A stretch of 64,000 nt of DNA from Bradyrhizobium zhengyangense. GTDB lineage: Bacteria > Pseudomonadota > Alphaproteobacteria > Rhizobiales > Xanthobacteraceae. Position 1 is the stretch's first letter. Each line of letters opens with the position of its first letter. A program made the position numbers and the translations under genes. The notes beneath the pieces are model-generated. The model had not been told where the DNA came from, made no database searches, and worked only from the letters and a program-made list of their open reading frames with translations. The stretch lies in assembly GCF_022012435.1 (NCBI RefSeq), contig NZ_JAKLUA010000006.1, positions 124,001 through 188,000 of the forward strand, written 5' to 3'. This document shows, piece after piece, positions 17,025-26,206 of the stretch.

Positions 17025-18143
17025 ATGCCTGATTCAGAGCCTATTCACGACAATCCGCGCAACACGACCAATCTGCCGGCCGTGGTGACGCCGGGCGAGG
17101 TCATGCGCCCGACGGCGGAAGGCTGGCTGCTGCGTGCCATTCGCACGCTGTTCGGCTGGAAGGCCGGATCGGTGCGCGACGATCTCCAGGTCGTGCTCAA
17201 TGCAACGACACCCGACGACACCGGCTTCTCCGCGGTCGAGCGCACCATGCTGCGCAACATCCTCGGCCTGCACGAGCGCCGCATCGCAGACGTCATGGTG
17301 CATCGTGCCGACATCATCGCGGTGAAGCGCGACATCCCGCTTGGCGAATTGATGGACCGGTTCGAGCGCGCCGGCCATTCGCGTCTCGTCGTCTACAACG
17401 AGACGCTCGACGACCCCGTCGGCATCGTCCATATCCGCGATCTGCTCGCCTTCATGACCGCGCGGGCGCGCGTGTCGGAGGCCACCAAGACCAAGCGCAA
17501 AAAGCCGCTGCCGGCCGGGCTCGATCTGAAGGCCGTGGATCTGGCGCTGCCGCTGCAGGATGCGCGCATCATCCGCAAGCTGCTCTACGTGCCACCGTCG
17601 ATGCGCGCGATCGATCTGCTGGCGCAGATGCAGGCGACGCGCATTCATCTGGCCCTCGTCGTCGACGAATATGGCGGCAGCGACGGGCTGGTTTCGCTCG
17701 AGGACATCGTCGAGCAGATCGTCGGCGAGATCGACGACGAGCACGACAGCGACGAGCCGCCGTCGATCGTACGGCTGCCCGACAACGCCTTCATCGCCGA
17801 CGCCCGCGCCAGCCTCGACGACGTGCGCACCGTCATCGGCGAGGACTTCGTCACCGGCGAGGCCGGCGAGGAAGTGGAGACGCTGGGCGGCTATCTCGTC
17901 AGCTTCGTCGGGCGCCTGCCGGTGCGCGGCGAGGTGATCTCGGGTCCCGGCAATTACGAGGTCGAGGTGCTCGACGCCGATCCGCGCCGCGTCAAGCGGC
18001 TGCGCATCTCGACCCGGAAAGAACGCCCCGCACCGCGTACCCAGCGCGAGAGAAGCCGCCGCGAGGCCGCACCCGAGAGCGGCCAGCCGCCTTCCGGCGA
18101 CACCCCGACCCCGCCGCCTGCCGACGGGACCGGCCCGCAGTGA
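17025..18143 (+). CDS. CBS-domain CorC/HlyC-like protein
   Basis: A 372-residue soluble protein of the hemolysin C/CorC family, linked to magnesium and cobalt efflux in enterobacteria. It has tandem CBS domains (from VMVHRADIIAVKRDIPLGEL through GGSDGLVSLEDIVEQIVGEI) and the C-terminal transporter-associated domain (ETLGGYLVSFVGRLPVRGEV). It lacks the membrane DUF21 part. The C-terminal tail is Arg- and Pro-rich (residues about 335-372) and probably disordered. The start at ATG 17025, 1 bp after the ybeY stop, removes nine residues that would lie inside ybeY. It overlaps lnt by 4 bp (GTGA). Confidence 0.88.
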   Translation: MPDSEPIHDNPRNTTNLPAVVTPGEVMRPTAEGWLLRAIRTLFGWKAGSVRDDLQVVLNATTPDDTGFSAVERTMLRNILGLHERRIADVMVHRADIIAVKRDIPLGELMDRFERAGHSRLVVYNETLDDPVGIVHIRDLLAFMTARARVSEATKTKRKKPLPAGLDLKAVDLALPLQDARIIRKLLYVPPSMRAIDLLAQMQATRIHLALVVDEYGGSDGLVSLEDIVEQIVGEIDDEHDSDEPPSIVRLPDNAFIADARASLDDVRTVIGEDFVTGEAGEEVETLGGYLVSFVGRLPVRGEVISGPGNYEVEVLDADPRRVKRLRISTRKERPAPRTQRERSRREAAPESGQPPSGDTPTPPPADGTGPQ

Positions 18144-19753
18144 CCGCGTTCCAGCGCTTCAGACAGATTGCACTTGCCATCATCCTGACTTGGGGATGGA
18201 AGCGCGCACTCCTTGCCATGGCATGCGGCGCGCTCTCCGTGCTTGCGCTTGCGCCGTTTAACTTCTTTCCGGTGCTGTTCATCACCTTCCCCGTGATGGT
18301 CTGGCTGATCGACGGCGCCGGTGCCGGACGCTATGGCGGCGTCCCCGCGGCAGCACTGACCGGCTACTGGTTCGGGCTCGGCTATTTCGTCCCCGGTCTC
18401 TACTGGATCGGCATCGCCTTCTTTGTCGACGCCGACGTGTTCGCCTGGCTGACGCCGTTCGCCGTGCTGGGATTGCCGGCCTATCTCTCCATCTTCACGG
18501 CGATCGGCTTCGCGCTGGCCCGTTTGCTCTGGACCAAGGATGCCACCCGCATTCTCGCGCTCGCCGCAAGCCTCACGATCGGCGAATGGCTGCGCGGGCA
18601 CGCGCTCACGGGCTTTCCCTGGAACGCGTTCGGCTATGCGCTGTCAGAGCCGCTGGCGCTGGCGCAGACGTCATCCCTGATCGGCCAGTGGGGCATGACG
18701 TTCCTCGCGGTTGCGATCTTCGCAAGCCCCGCAGTGCTGATCGACCGCACGCGCGACCGCAGCCTGGCGTGGCGCGTGCCGGCCGCGGCGCTCGCGCTGC
18801 TGATCGTCATGGGCATGTTCGGCGCGATCCGCATGTCGCTGCATCCGACCACGATGGTTGCGGGTGCCAAGCTGCGCCTGATGCAGCCGAACCTGCAGCA
18901 GGACCTGAAATTCAACTACTCCGCCAAGGCGGAGGTGATGAAGAAATACCTGGCGTTGTCGGACCGCGCATCCGGACCACGATCGACCGGCGTGAGCGCT
19001 GCGACCATCCTGATCTGGCCGGAATCAGCCTTTCCGTTCTTCCTGACCCGCGAAGCCGATGTGATGGCGCAAATCGCCGAGCTGCTGCCCAAGGGCACGG
19101 TGCTGATCACCGGCTCGGTCCGCGCGCCCGATCTGCCGCCGGGCACGCCGATCACGCGGGCCTACAATTCGATCTATGTGATCGACCACGACGGCAGCGT
19201 GCTCGCGGTCTATGACAAGCTGCATCTGGTTCCGTTCGGCGAATATCTTCCGTACCAGAACATCATGGAGAAGCTCGGCTTCGAGCAACTGACGCGCATG
19301 CGCGGCGGCTTCATTCCCGGCACGGTGCGGCACGTACTGCCGGTGCCGAGTGCCCCGCCCGCGTTGCCGCTGATCTGCTATGAGGCGATCTTCCCCGGCG
19401 AAATCGGCACGCACGACGAGCGCCCGGGCTGGATGGTGAACCTCACCAATGACGGCTGGTTCGGCATTTCGACCGGTCCGTACCAGCATCTGGAGCAGGC
19501 GCGGATGCGCGCCATCGAGCTTGGACTGCCGCTGGTCCGCTCGGCCAATACCGGCATCTCGGCCGTGATCGATCCGGTGGGACGCACGGTGGCCAGCCTC
19601 GGCCTCGGGATCGAAGGAATTTTGGATGCAAGTCTGCCGACCGCGATCCCGCCCACGATCTATGCGAGAGTCGGTGACATCCCCGCAGCCATGCTCGTCG
19701 CACTGGCTGTGATTTTGGCGGTGCGGCGGCGCGTTGCCAAACGGCGCCCCTGA
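18140..19753 (+). CDS. lnt: Apolipoprotein N-acyltransferase
   Basis: Inner-membrane enzyme adding the third acyl chain to lipoproteins. The 537-residue protein has several N-terminal membrane helices (residues about 20-210), then a nitrilase-like periplasmic domain with the full catalytic triad: Glu in WPESAFPFFL, Lys in YDKLHLVPFGEYLP, and Cys in LICYEAIFPGE. A closing NLTNDGWFG motif and a last membrane helix follow. GTG 18140 overlaps the upstream stop. The phoH-ybeY-corC-lnt order is widely conserved. Confidence 0.95.
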   Translation: MTAFQRFRQIALAIILTWGWKRALLAMACGALSVLALAPFNFFPVLFITFPVMVWLIDGAGAGRYGGVPAAALTGYWFGLGYFVPGLYWIGIAFFVDADVFAWLTPFAVLGLPAYLSIFTAIGFALARLLWTKDATRILALAASLTIGEWLRGHALTGFPWNAFGYALSEPLALAQTSSLIGQWGMTFLAVAIFASPAVLIDRTRDRSLAWRVPAAALALLIVMGMFGAIRMSLHPTTMVAGAKLRLMQPNLQQDLKFNYSAKAEVMKKYLALSDRASGPRSTGVSAATILIWPESAFPFFLTREADVMAQIAELLPKGTVLITGSVRAPDLPPGTPITRAYNSIYVIDHDGSVLAVYDKLHLVPFGEYLPYQNIMEKLGFEQLTRMRGGFIPGTVRHVLPVPSAPPALPLICYEAIFPGEIGTHDERPGWMVNLTNDGWFGISTGPYQHLEQARMRAIELGLPLVRSANTGISAVIDPVGRTVASLGLGIEGILDASLPTAIPPTIYARVGDIPAAMLVALAVILAVRRRVAKRRP

Positions 19754-19982
19754 TTGCCGCCGTTAGCGATTTCCGGCAGAGCGGCCGGAATCCTTTGACA
19801 ACCGCAGTCCCACGGTTGACAGACTGCACGCGGGCTCCCCATTCTGCACCCGGCTGCAAAAGACAGCGGTGCATTGCTAAATTTCTCCGCAATGTTTCCC
19901 CAATCAGAGTGAAGTTTTGACGTCGCTGTCACCTGAGGCAATGGCTCATTGCGCCGACGGTGGTGTTTGGAGGGCTGAGGAA

Positions 19983-20396
19983 ATGTCGAAAGCGCCCAAC
20001 CCTGTTGACAAGTATGTCGGCAGTCGCGTGCGCATGCGCCGCATCATGTTGGGCATGAGTCAGGAAAAGCTCGGTGAAGCTTTGGGCCTGACTTTCCAGC
20101 AGATCCAGAAATACGAGAAGGGCACGAACCGGGTCGGCGCCAGCCGCATCCAGCAAATTGCAGAGATTCTGCAGGTGCCGGTGTCGTTCCTGTTCGAAGG
20201 CGGACCGAGCGGCGTAGCCGGCCCCAACGGCTTCGCCGAAGGCGCATCGCCCTCTTATGTCTCGGACTTCCTCGCGACATCAGAAGGGCTCGCCCTGACC
20301 AGGGCGTTCACCCGAATCACCGATTCGAAGCTGCGCCGTTCGATCGTCGATCTCGTCGAGCAGATCGCCGCCCGCGAAGGCCCGGACAAGCGCTGA
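19983..20396 (+). CDS. XRE-family helix-turn-helix regulator
   Basis: A 137-residue protein with an N-terminal Cro/C1-type HTH (residues about 15-70: VRMRRIMLGMSQEKLGEAL, then TFQQIQKYEKGTNRVGASR) and an alpha-helical C-terminal part ending in VDLVEQIAAREG. It matches the rhizobial regulator type found downstream of lnt (PhrR-like). I start it at ATG 19983, preceded by GAGGGCTGAGGAA; a longer frame from 19917 adds 22 non-conserved residues. The 229-bp gap before it has two TTGACA hexamers (19795-19800 and 19816-19821), so it probably has its own promoter. Target genes are unknown. Confidence 0.88.
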   Translation: MSKAPNPVDKYVGSRVRMRRIMLGMSQEKLGEALGLTFQQIQKYEKGTNRVGASRIQQIAEILQVPVSFLFEGGPSGVAGPNGFAEGASPSYVSDFLATSEGLALTRAFTRITDSKLRRSIVDLVEQIAAREGPDKR

Positions 20397-20511
20397 GGCG
20401 CTTTTCATTCCGATTTGAGACTGCGCCAAATCTGGCCTATGTCGTCATTTGCGGACCGCACCTAGCGCTGCCTCCGCTCAAATGATGCGATTCGAAGGCA
20501 CAGATACGTCC

Positions 20512-21639
20512 ATGGCGAACTCCAATTCGTTCGATTCCCAAACTATCCTCGCTGGTATCCGCCGCTGGGTAGAAATCGAGACGCCGACGGAAGTACCTGA
20601 GCAGGTCAACAAGCTGACCTCGATGGTTGCCGATCATTATGGCGATCTGCCCGTCACGCTCGAGCGTGTCGCCGGCGTCGATGGCTGCGGTGATCATCTC
20701 GCGGTGCGTTCGACCTGGGGCCAGGACCGGCCCGGTATCCTGGTGCTCAGTCATCTCGACACCGTTCATCCCATGGGCTTCATCGCGCGGCTGCCGTTCA
20801 AGGTCGAAGGCGACAGCGCGTTCGGTCCTGGCATCTACGACATGAAGGGCGGCGCCTACATCGCCTATCACGCCTTTCGCGAGCTTTGCGCTGCACCCAC
20901 CCGTCCGCCGCTCGGCATCACCCATCTGTTCACCTCCGACGAGGAGATCGGCAGCCCGACCTCGCGCGCCCTCATCGAGCAGGAAGGACGCAAGGCCAAA
21001 TACGTGCTGGTGACGGAACCGGCGCGCGACGGCGGCAAGATCGTCACGGGACGCAAGGGCGTCGGACGCTTCCAGGTGTTCATCAAGGGCGTGCCCGCGC
21101 ATGCCGGCTCGCGGCCCGAAGACGGTCGCAGCGCGGTGCGCGAGCTCGCCAACGTCATCCAGACGCTGGAGGGGATGACCGATCTGCAGCGCGGCGTCAC
21201 CGTCAATGTCGGCGTGGTGCGCGGCGGCACGCGTCCCAACGTCACGCCGGAAGAGGCGTATGCCGAAGTTGATCTGCGCGTGCCGAGCGCCAACGACGCA
21301 GACGAATTCGTCGGCAAGATCCTCGGACTGACCTCGAAGACGGAAGGCGTGACCGTGACCGTCACCGGCGAGCTCAACCGTCCGCCCTACGAGAAAGGCA
21401 ATGCCGGCGCCTCGCTGTACGAGCATGCCAAGACGCTCGCTGCCGAACTTGGCTTCGAGCTGATCGATACCCACACCGGCGGCGGCTCGGATGGCAATTT
21501 CACGGCGCCACACACCGGCACGCTCGACGGGCTCGGCGTCGACGGCAAGGGTGCGCACACCCATTATGAGCAGCTCTACGTCTCCTCGCTCGAGCCGCGC
21601 GCGCGCCTGCTCTATCGCCTGTACCAGACGCTGCGATGA
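20512..21639 (+). CDS. M20-family metallopeptidase, glutamate carboxypeptidase-like
   Basis: A 375-residue dinuclear zinc hydrolase of the M20/ArgE/DapE family, closest in motif to carboxypeptidase G2. SHLDTVHPMG gives the HxD zinc ligand, GIYDMKGG the bridging Asp, TSDEEIGSP the catalytic and ligand glutamates, and DTHTGGGSDGN the C-terminal zinc His region. There is no signal peptide, so a cytoplasmic amidohydrolase is expected. ATG 20512 (ANSNSFDSQ) is chosen; ATG 20482 would add ten residues. It overlaps trmB by 4 bp. In several rhizobia I recall metK at this place, so the neighbourhood is of interest. Confidence 0.83.
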   Translation: MANSNSFDSQTILAGIRRWVEIETPTEVPEQVNKLTSMVADHYGDLPVTLERVAGVDGCGDHLAVRSTWGQDRPGILVLSHLDTVHPMGFIARLPFKVEGDSAFGPGIYDMKGGAYIAYHAFRELCAAPTRPPLGITHLFTSDEEIGSPTSRALIEQEGRKAKYVLVTEPARDGGKIVTGRKGVGRFQVFIKGVPAHAGSRPEDGRSAVRELANVIQTLEGMTDLQRGVTVNVGVVRGGTRPNVTPEEAYAEVDLRVPSANDADEFVGKILGLTSKTEGVTVTVTGELNRPPYEKGNAGASLYEHAKTLAAELGFELIDTHTGGGSDGNFTAPHTGTLDGLGVDGKGAHTHYEQLYVSSLEPRARLLYRLYQTLR

Positions 21640-22346
21640 GCGAACGCAAATCAGATCCCAATCACGCGGATGGCGAGCGCGCCTTCTTCGGACGGCGCAA
21701 GGGTCACAAGCTCAGGCAGCACCAGGCCGATCTCGTCGATCATCTGCTGCCGCATCTGTCGCTCGACATCACCGCGGAGAGACCGGCGAACGCTCACGAG
21801 ATCTTCGATCCCGCGGCGGAGGATGTGCGGCTCGAGATCGGCTTCGGCGGCGGCGAGCATCTCGCCGCGGAAGCGCAGAACTTTCCGACGACCGGCTTCA
21901 TCGGCTGCGAGCCTTACGTCAATGGCATGGCCAAGATCCTCGCGCAGATCGAAGCCGCCAACATCGGCAACATCCGCCTTTTCGCAGGCGATGCCGCCGA
22001 GCTGCTTGCCTGGCTGCCTGATGCCTCGCTGTCGCGGATCGATCTGATCCATCCCGATCCCTGGCCGAAGCGAAGGCACTGGAAGCGGCGCTTCGTGCAG
22101 GACAGGACCATCGCTGCAATGGCGCGCGTTCTCAAGGCAGGCGGTGAATTCCGCTTCGTCTGCGACATCGACGATTACTGCGCCTGGACGCTGTCGCATC
22201 TGTCGCGCGCGCCGGATTTCAAATGGCTCGCCGAGCGCGCCGATGACTTCCGTCAGCCCTGGGCCGGCTACACCATGACGCGCTATGGACGAAAAGCCGC
22301 GCGCGAGGGACGCAAGGCGGCGTATTTGCGATTTCGCAGAAACTAG
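21636..22346 (+). CDS. trmB: tRNA (guanine-N7-)-methyltransferase
   Basis: Methylates G46 of tRNA using S-adenosylmethionine. The 236-residue protein has the SAM motif LEIGFGGGEHLAAEA and the TrmB signature IHPDPWPKRRHWKRRFV, then the C-terminal GYTMTRYGRKAAREGR typical of the family. The ATG overlaps the TGA of the M20 gene. Its last 4 bp overlap the end of the convergent DUF2336 gene, so no separate terminator can exist between them. Confidence 0.95.
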   Translation: MSERKSDPNHADGERAFFGRRKGHKLRQHQADLVDHLLPHLSLDITAERPANAHEIFDPAAEDVRLEIGFGGGEHLAAEAQNFPTTGFIGCEPYVNGMAKILAQIEAANIGNIRLFAGDAAELLAWLPDASLSRIDLIHPDPWPKRRHWKRRFVQDRTIAAMARVLKAGGEFRFVCDIDDYCAWTLSHLSRAPDFKWLAERADDFRQPWAGYTMTRYGRKAAREGRKAAYLRFRRN

Positions 22347-23464
22347 ATCGTCTGTCGGTTGCGCCAGAAATTCACGACGCGCTCGGCGGTCGACGGCATC
22401 AGGCGGGTGAAATTCATCCGCGCCTGCTCGAGATCGGCATCACCAGGCGTGCGATGCGGACCGTACCACATCAGGATCAGCGCGCGCACCGTCGGCCAGC
22501 CCAAATTCAGCACGCGGCCGACGACCAGAATCGGATCGTAACGGTCGCCCGAGATCAAGCGATCGAGCACCGACAGCCTGACGCCTGACATGGCCGAGAG
22601 CGTGGCGACCGATTCCTCGTATTTATGTGCCTTGGCGAAACCGAGCAGCGCGCTCTCGCCGAGATGGCCGCCGCGATGCAGACCGAGCACGGTGCGTTGC
22701 GCGGCGGAGAAGTCGCGCCGCGGCCCCGGCGGCAGCGAGGCTTCCTCGATCGCGGCTATCGCGCGCTTGATCTCGACCTGACGCGCCGGATTGACCACAG
22801 TGGACAGGCGGCGCCTGATGACATCGAGCGTGCCGTCCAGAAGCTCCTTGAGATGCTCGCCCGAGAGATCCTCGCGCTGGCCGATCTTGAGCGTCAGCAC
22901 GCCGTCCTGGCTCGCGCGCTTGATCAGCTCCGAATAGCCGCCCGGCGAGAAATGCGCGCCGGCATTGCCCGCGGCGCGGCGCACCACGTCGCGATCGCCG
23001 CGCTCGACCATCACGTCGGTGATCTCGGTCGACAAAGTCGGCCGCTCCGTCATCGCCAGCAGATGGCCCTGGCCTTTCAGCCGCGCGATCTCGAGGAGAG
23101 CGGCTTCATCGAGCACGGGCGAGCGACGCAGCACAGGGGCCGCGACCATGATCTCGTTTTCGCGGGCAAGCTGGCCGACCAGATGAGGCGGCGCATTGTC
23201 CAACCGCGAGAAGCGCTCGGCGAGATCGACCCGCGCGGCAAGCTCGGCATGCGGGACGAGATCGATCAGGAGATTGTCGAAGAGGTCGACGAGCTCGGGA
23301 CGAAGATTTGAAGCGTCCTGGAAAAAGAGCGCGGCAATGGCGCTCGCGATCTCGCCACGACGCCGGGGATCGCCGCGTTTGACGATATCGTCCAGTCCGG
23401 GAATGAGCGACGTGGCAACGGTCATGAAACGCAACTCGAATCTGGCACGCCGTGGGCGCGCCAT
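22343..23464 (-). CDS. DUF2336 domain protein
   Basis: A 373-residue, helix-rich soluble protein (or 360 aa from the internal ATG at 23425). It consists of repeated helical pairs reading like HEAT repeats, for instance DIVKRGDPRRRGEIASAIA and VLDEAALLEIARLKGQGHLL, and matches DUF2336, a family largely restricted to alphaproteobacteria. The ATG at 23464 has a GGAG upstream, so the longer form is kept. Function is unknown. It faces trmB tail to tail and is divergent from the rimP cluster. Confidence 0.75.
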   Translation of the reverse strand: MARPRRARFELRFMTVATSLIPGLDDIVKRGDPRRRGEIASAIAALFFQDASNLRPELVDLFDNLLIDLVPHAELAARVDLAERFSRLDNAPPHLVGQLARENEIMVAAPVLRRSPVLDEAALLEIARLKGQGHLLAMTERPTLSTEITDVMVERGDRDVVRRAAGNAGAHFSPGGYSELIKRASQDGVLTLKIGQREDLSGEHLKELLDGTLDVIRRRLSTVVNPARQVEIKRAIAAIEEASLPPGPRRDFSAAQRTVLGLHRGGHLGESALLGFAKAHKYEESVATLSAMSGVRLSVLDRLISGDRYDPILVVGRVLNLGWPTVRALILMWYGPHRTPGDADLEQARMNFTRLMPSTAERVVNFWRNRQTI

Positions 23465-23665
23465 GGCTCAAGCCGCTCCACAATCGGGGAATTTAGACCC
23501 CCTTCGTGAAAGAAGCGTTGCTCCCCGGGGCGCCTGTCGGCGCTCCCGGGGGGGCGCCGGCCAGAGGCGCAAAAAGCCCGCATCCGCCTGCGATGGGCCT
23601 TGTCCGGGCCGGAGGAAAGGGCTATATCACCGCCAATTCATCTTCTCATACGATCCGCGTAGTGA

Positions 23666-23695
23666 GAGTGGGCCCGAAAGGACCCGCTCTTTTTT
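23666..23695 (+). terminator. Intrinsic terminator / attenuator upstream of rimP-nusA operon
   Basis: Stem GAGTGGG (23666-23672) pairs with CCCGCTC (23683-23689), topped by CC/GG and a GAAA tetraloop, and is followed directly by six Ts (23690-23695). It lies 113 bp before the rimP start and on the same strand, with no complete upstream gene in that direction, so it can only terminate a transcript that starts in the 23465-23665 gap. That makes it a candidate attenuator for the operon. The rest of the 344-bp gap has GC-rich palindromic runs (23517-23560) and no convincing gene. Confidence 0.75.
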
Positions 23696-23808
23696 ATTAC
23701 CTGAACGCGGCTCGGCGGAAGATTGCGGCCCGACGCTGTCGGGAAAGTTCCGAAGCGGGCTTTGACCTCTTAGCCAAGCGTTAACCATCGAGCGCCTTGA
23801 CCCCTGAT

Positions 23809-24570
23809 ATGACCGAACCGACCACTGGTTCCACCGACGCCGAGTTGCTGGCCGAGCCGAGGCTCGTGGTCGAGCCGGGCGTGGCAGCACGAGTGTCCGC
23901 GGTCGCAGGTCCCGTGCTCGAGGGCATGGGCTACCGCTTGGTGCGGATCCGCATTTCGGGCGACGCCGGCTGCACCGTGCAGATCATGGCCGAGCGGCCC
24001 GATGGTTCGATGCAGCTCGAGGATTGCGAGGCGATCTCGCGGGCGCTATCGCCCGTGCTCGATGTCGCCGATCCCATCGACCGCGCCTATCGGCTGGAGA
24101 TTTCCTCGCCGGGGATCGACCGTCCGCTGGTGCGCCGCTCCGATTTCGAGCGCTATTCCGGCCACCTGGTGAAGGTCGAGATGGCCGTCGCCCATGAAGG
24201 CCGCAAGCGGTTCCGTGGCACGCTCGGTGCCGTCGAAGGCGACCGCGTACACCTGCATCGCGACGACGCCAAGACCAGCGACGATGCCGACGTGCTGCTG
24301 ACGATGGAAGATATCGGCGAGGCGCGGCTGGTGCTGACCGATGAGCTGATCGCCGAATCGATGCGCCGCGGCAAGGCCGAGGAGCGCCAGATGCGCAGGA
24401 ATCTCGGCATCGAGCCGCCGCAGGCGCCGCACGCTGAGATCAGCGCGAAAACCACCAAGAACACCAAGCCGCAAAAGCAAAAGAAGCCGGCACCGACCAA
24501 TACGAAGAAACATCGCCTTGCCGCCGAACGTGCGCGGCGTGGCGAGATCGAGCCTGACGAAGGAGACTAG
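23809..24570 (+). CDS. rimP: Ribosome maturation factor RimP
   Basis: Assists 30S subunit assembly. The 253-residue product carries RimP_N (LVVEPGVAARVSAVAGPVLE, GYRLVRIRIS) with the signature YRLEISSPGIDRPL, and the C-terminal SH3-like domain. It is followed by a Lys/Thr-rich tail (residues about 205-253) that makes it longer than the about 150 aa E. coli protein, as usual in alphaproteobacteria. The ATG at 23809 is chosen over TTG 23797. nusA follows after 2 bp, so they are co-transcribed. Confidence 0.92.
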   Translation: MTEPTTGSTDAELLAEPRLVVEPGVAARVSAVAGPVLEGMGYRLVRIRISGDAGCTVQIMAERPDGSMQLEDCEAISRALSPVLDVADPIDRAYRLEISSPGIDRPLVRRSDFERYSGHLVKVEMAVAHEGRKRFRGTLGAVEGDRVHLHRDDAKTSDDADVLLTMEDIGEARLVLTDELIAESMRRGKAEERQMRRNLGIEPPQAPHAEISAKTTKNTKPQKQKKPAPTNTKKHRLAAERARRGEIEPDEGD

Positions 24571-24572
24571 CC

Positions 24573-26183
24573 ATGGCAGTCAGCGCCAATCGACTTGAAT
24601 TGCTCCAGATCGCAGACGCCGTCGCCCGTGAGAAATCGATCGACCGCGGCATCGTCATCGCGGCGATGGAAGATGCCATCGCCAAGGCCGCGCGCGCCCG
24701 TTACGGCAGCGAGACTGACGTTCACGCCGAGATCGACCCGAAGAAGGGCGAGCTGCGGCTGTCGCGCCACATGCTGGTGGTCGACAAGGTCGAAAACCAT
24801 TCCAACCAGATTTCGCTGATCGACGCGCAGCGCGCCAATCCGGGCGCCCAGGTCGGCGACACCATCGCAGACACGCTGCCGCCGCTGGAATATGGCCGCA
24901 TCGCCGCGCAGTCAGCCAAGCAGGTGATCGTGCAGAAGGTGCGCGAAGCCGAGCGCGACCGGCAATATCAGGAATTCAAGGACCGCATCGGCGACATCGT
25001 CAACGGCGTCGTCAAGCGCGTCGAATATGGCAGCGTGATCGTCGATCTCGGCCGCGGCGAAGCCATCATCCGCCGCGACGAGATGCTGCCGCGTGAAGTG
25101 TTCCGCAACGGCGACCGCGTCCGCGCCTACATCTTCGACGTCCGTCGCGAAACCCGCGGTCCGCAGATCTTCCTGTCCCGCACCCATCCGCAGTTCATGG
25201 CGAAGCTGTTCGCGCAGGAAGTGCCGGAAATCTATGACGGCATCGTCGAGATCAAGGCGGTGGCCCGCGATCCGGGCTCGCGCGCGAAAATCGGCGTGAT
25301 TTCCCGCGATTCCTCGGTCGATCCGGTCGGCGCCTGCGTCGGTATGCGCGGCTCGCGCGTGCAGGCGGTGGTGAACGAATTGCAGGGCGAGAAGATCGAC
25401 ATCATTCCGTGGTCGCCCGACATCGCGACCTTCGTAGTCAACGCGCTGGCGCCGGCCGAAGTGTCCAAGGTCGTCATCGACGAAGACCGCGAGCGCATCG
25501 AGGTCGTGGTCCCCGACACCAACAACCAGCTCTCGCTGGCGATCGGCCGCCGCGGCCAGAACGTGCGCCTCGCCTCGCAGCTCACCGGCTGGGACATCGA
25601 CATCCTGACCGAGCAGGAGGAATCGGAGCGCCGCCAGGCCGACTTCGAGAACTCCACCCGCGTCTTCATGGAATCGCTCAATGTCGACGAGGTGGTCGGC
25701 CAGCTGCTGGCGTCCGAAGGCTTCACCTCGGTCGAGGAACTCGCGATGGTGGACCTCAAGGAACTCGCCGGCATCGAGGGTTTCGACGAGGAGACCGCGC
25801 AGGAGCTCCAGAGCCGCGCCCGCGAATATCTCGATCAGCAGGAAGCCGAGATCGAAGCCCGCCGCAAGGAACTGGGCGTCGAGGACGCCGTGAAGGACGT
25901 GCCCGGCGTGACCTCGAAGATGCTGGTGAAGTTCGGCGAGAACGACATCAAGACGGTCGAGGACCTCGCCGGCTGCGCCACCGACGATCTGGTCGGCTGG
26001 ACCGAGCGCAAGGAAGGCGGCGAGCAGACCAAGTTCGCCGGTGCGCTCGACGGCCTCGGTATCTCCCGCGACGATGCGGAAGCCATGATCATGCAGGCCC
26101 GCGTCAAGGCCGGCTGGATCACCGAGGCCGATCTCGCCAAGCCGGCCGAAGAGGCTGACGCGGCCGAAGATCAGCCGGCTTAA
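24573..26183 (+). CDS. nusA: Transcription termination/antitermination factor NusA
   Basis: RNA polymerase-associated elongation factor. The 536-residue protein has the N-terminal RNAP-binding domain (1 to about 125), an S1 domain (GVVKRVEYGSVIVDLGRGEA), KH1 and KH2 (SSVDPVGACVGMRGSRVQAV and SLAIGRRGQNVRLASQLTGW), and C-terminal helix-hairpin-helix repeats (from VDEVVGQLLASEGFTSVEEL to the end). It sits 2 bp after rimP in the conserved rimP-nusA-ylxR-infB order. NusA autoregulation of this operon is known in E. coli; here it could work through the upstream terminator. Confidence 0.96.
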   Translation: MAVSANRLELLQIADAVAREKSIDRGIVIAAMEDAIAKAARARYGSETDVHAEIDPKKGELRLSRHMLVVDKVENHSNQISLIDAQRANPGAQVGDTIADTLPPLEYGRIAAQSAKQVIVQKVREAERDRQYQEFKDRIGDIVNGVVKRVEYGSVIVDLGRGEAIIRRDEMLPREVFRNGDRVRAYIFDVRRETRGPQIFLSRTHPQFMAKLFAQEVPEIYDGIVEIKAVARDPGSRAKIGVISRDSSVDPVGACVGMRGSRVQAVVNELQGEKIDIIPWSPDIATFVVNALAPAEVSKVVIDEDRERIEVVVPDTNNQLSLAIGRRGQNVRLASQLTGWDIDILTEQEESERRQADFENSTRVFMESLNVDEVVGQLLASEGFTSVEELAMVDLKELAGIEGFDEETAQELQSRAREYLDQQEAEIEARRKELGVEDAVKDVPGVTSKMLVKFGENDIKTVEDLAGCATDDLVGWTERKEGGEQTKFAGALDGLGISRDDAEAMIMQARVKAGWITEADLAKPAEEADAAEDQPA

Positions 26184-26206
26184 GGGCGAAGGAGAATGTC
26201 GCCCGG

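Noticed and set aside
19795..19838. Two TTGACA hexamers upstream of the XRE regulator as a complete promoter
   Set aside because: No acceptable -10 element at 16-18 bp from either hexamer, so a full promoter is not called.
23506..23784. 92-residue open frame in the rimP leader
   Set aside because: It runs through the intrinsic terminator at 23666-23695, has low-complexity Gly/Ala/Pro content and no ribosome-binding site.
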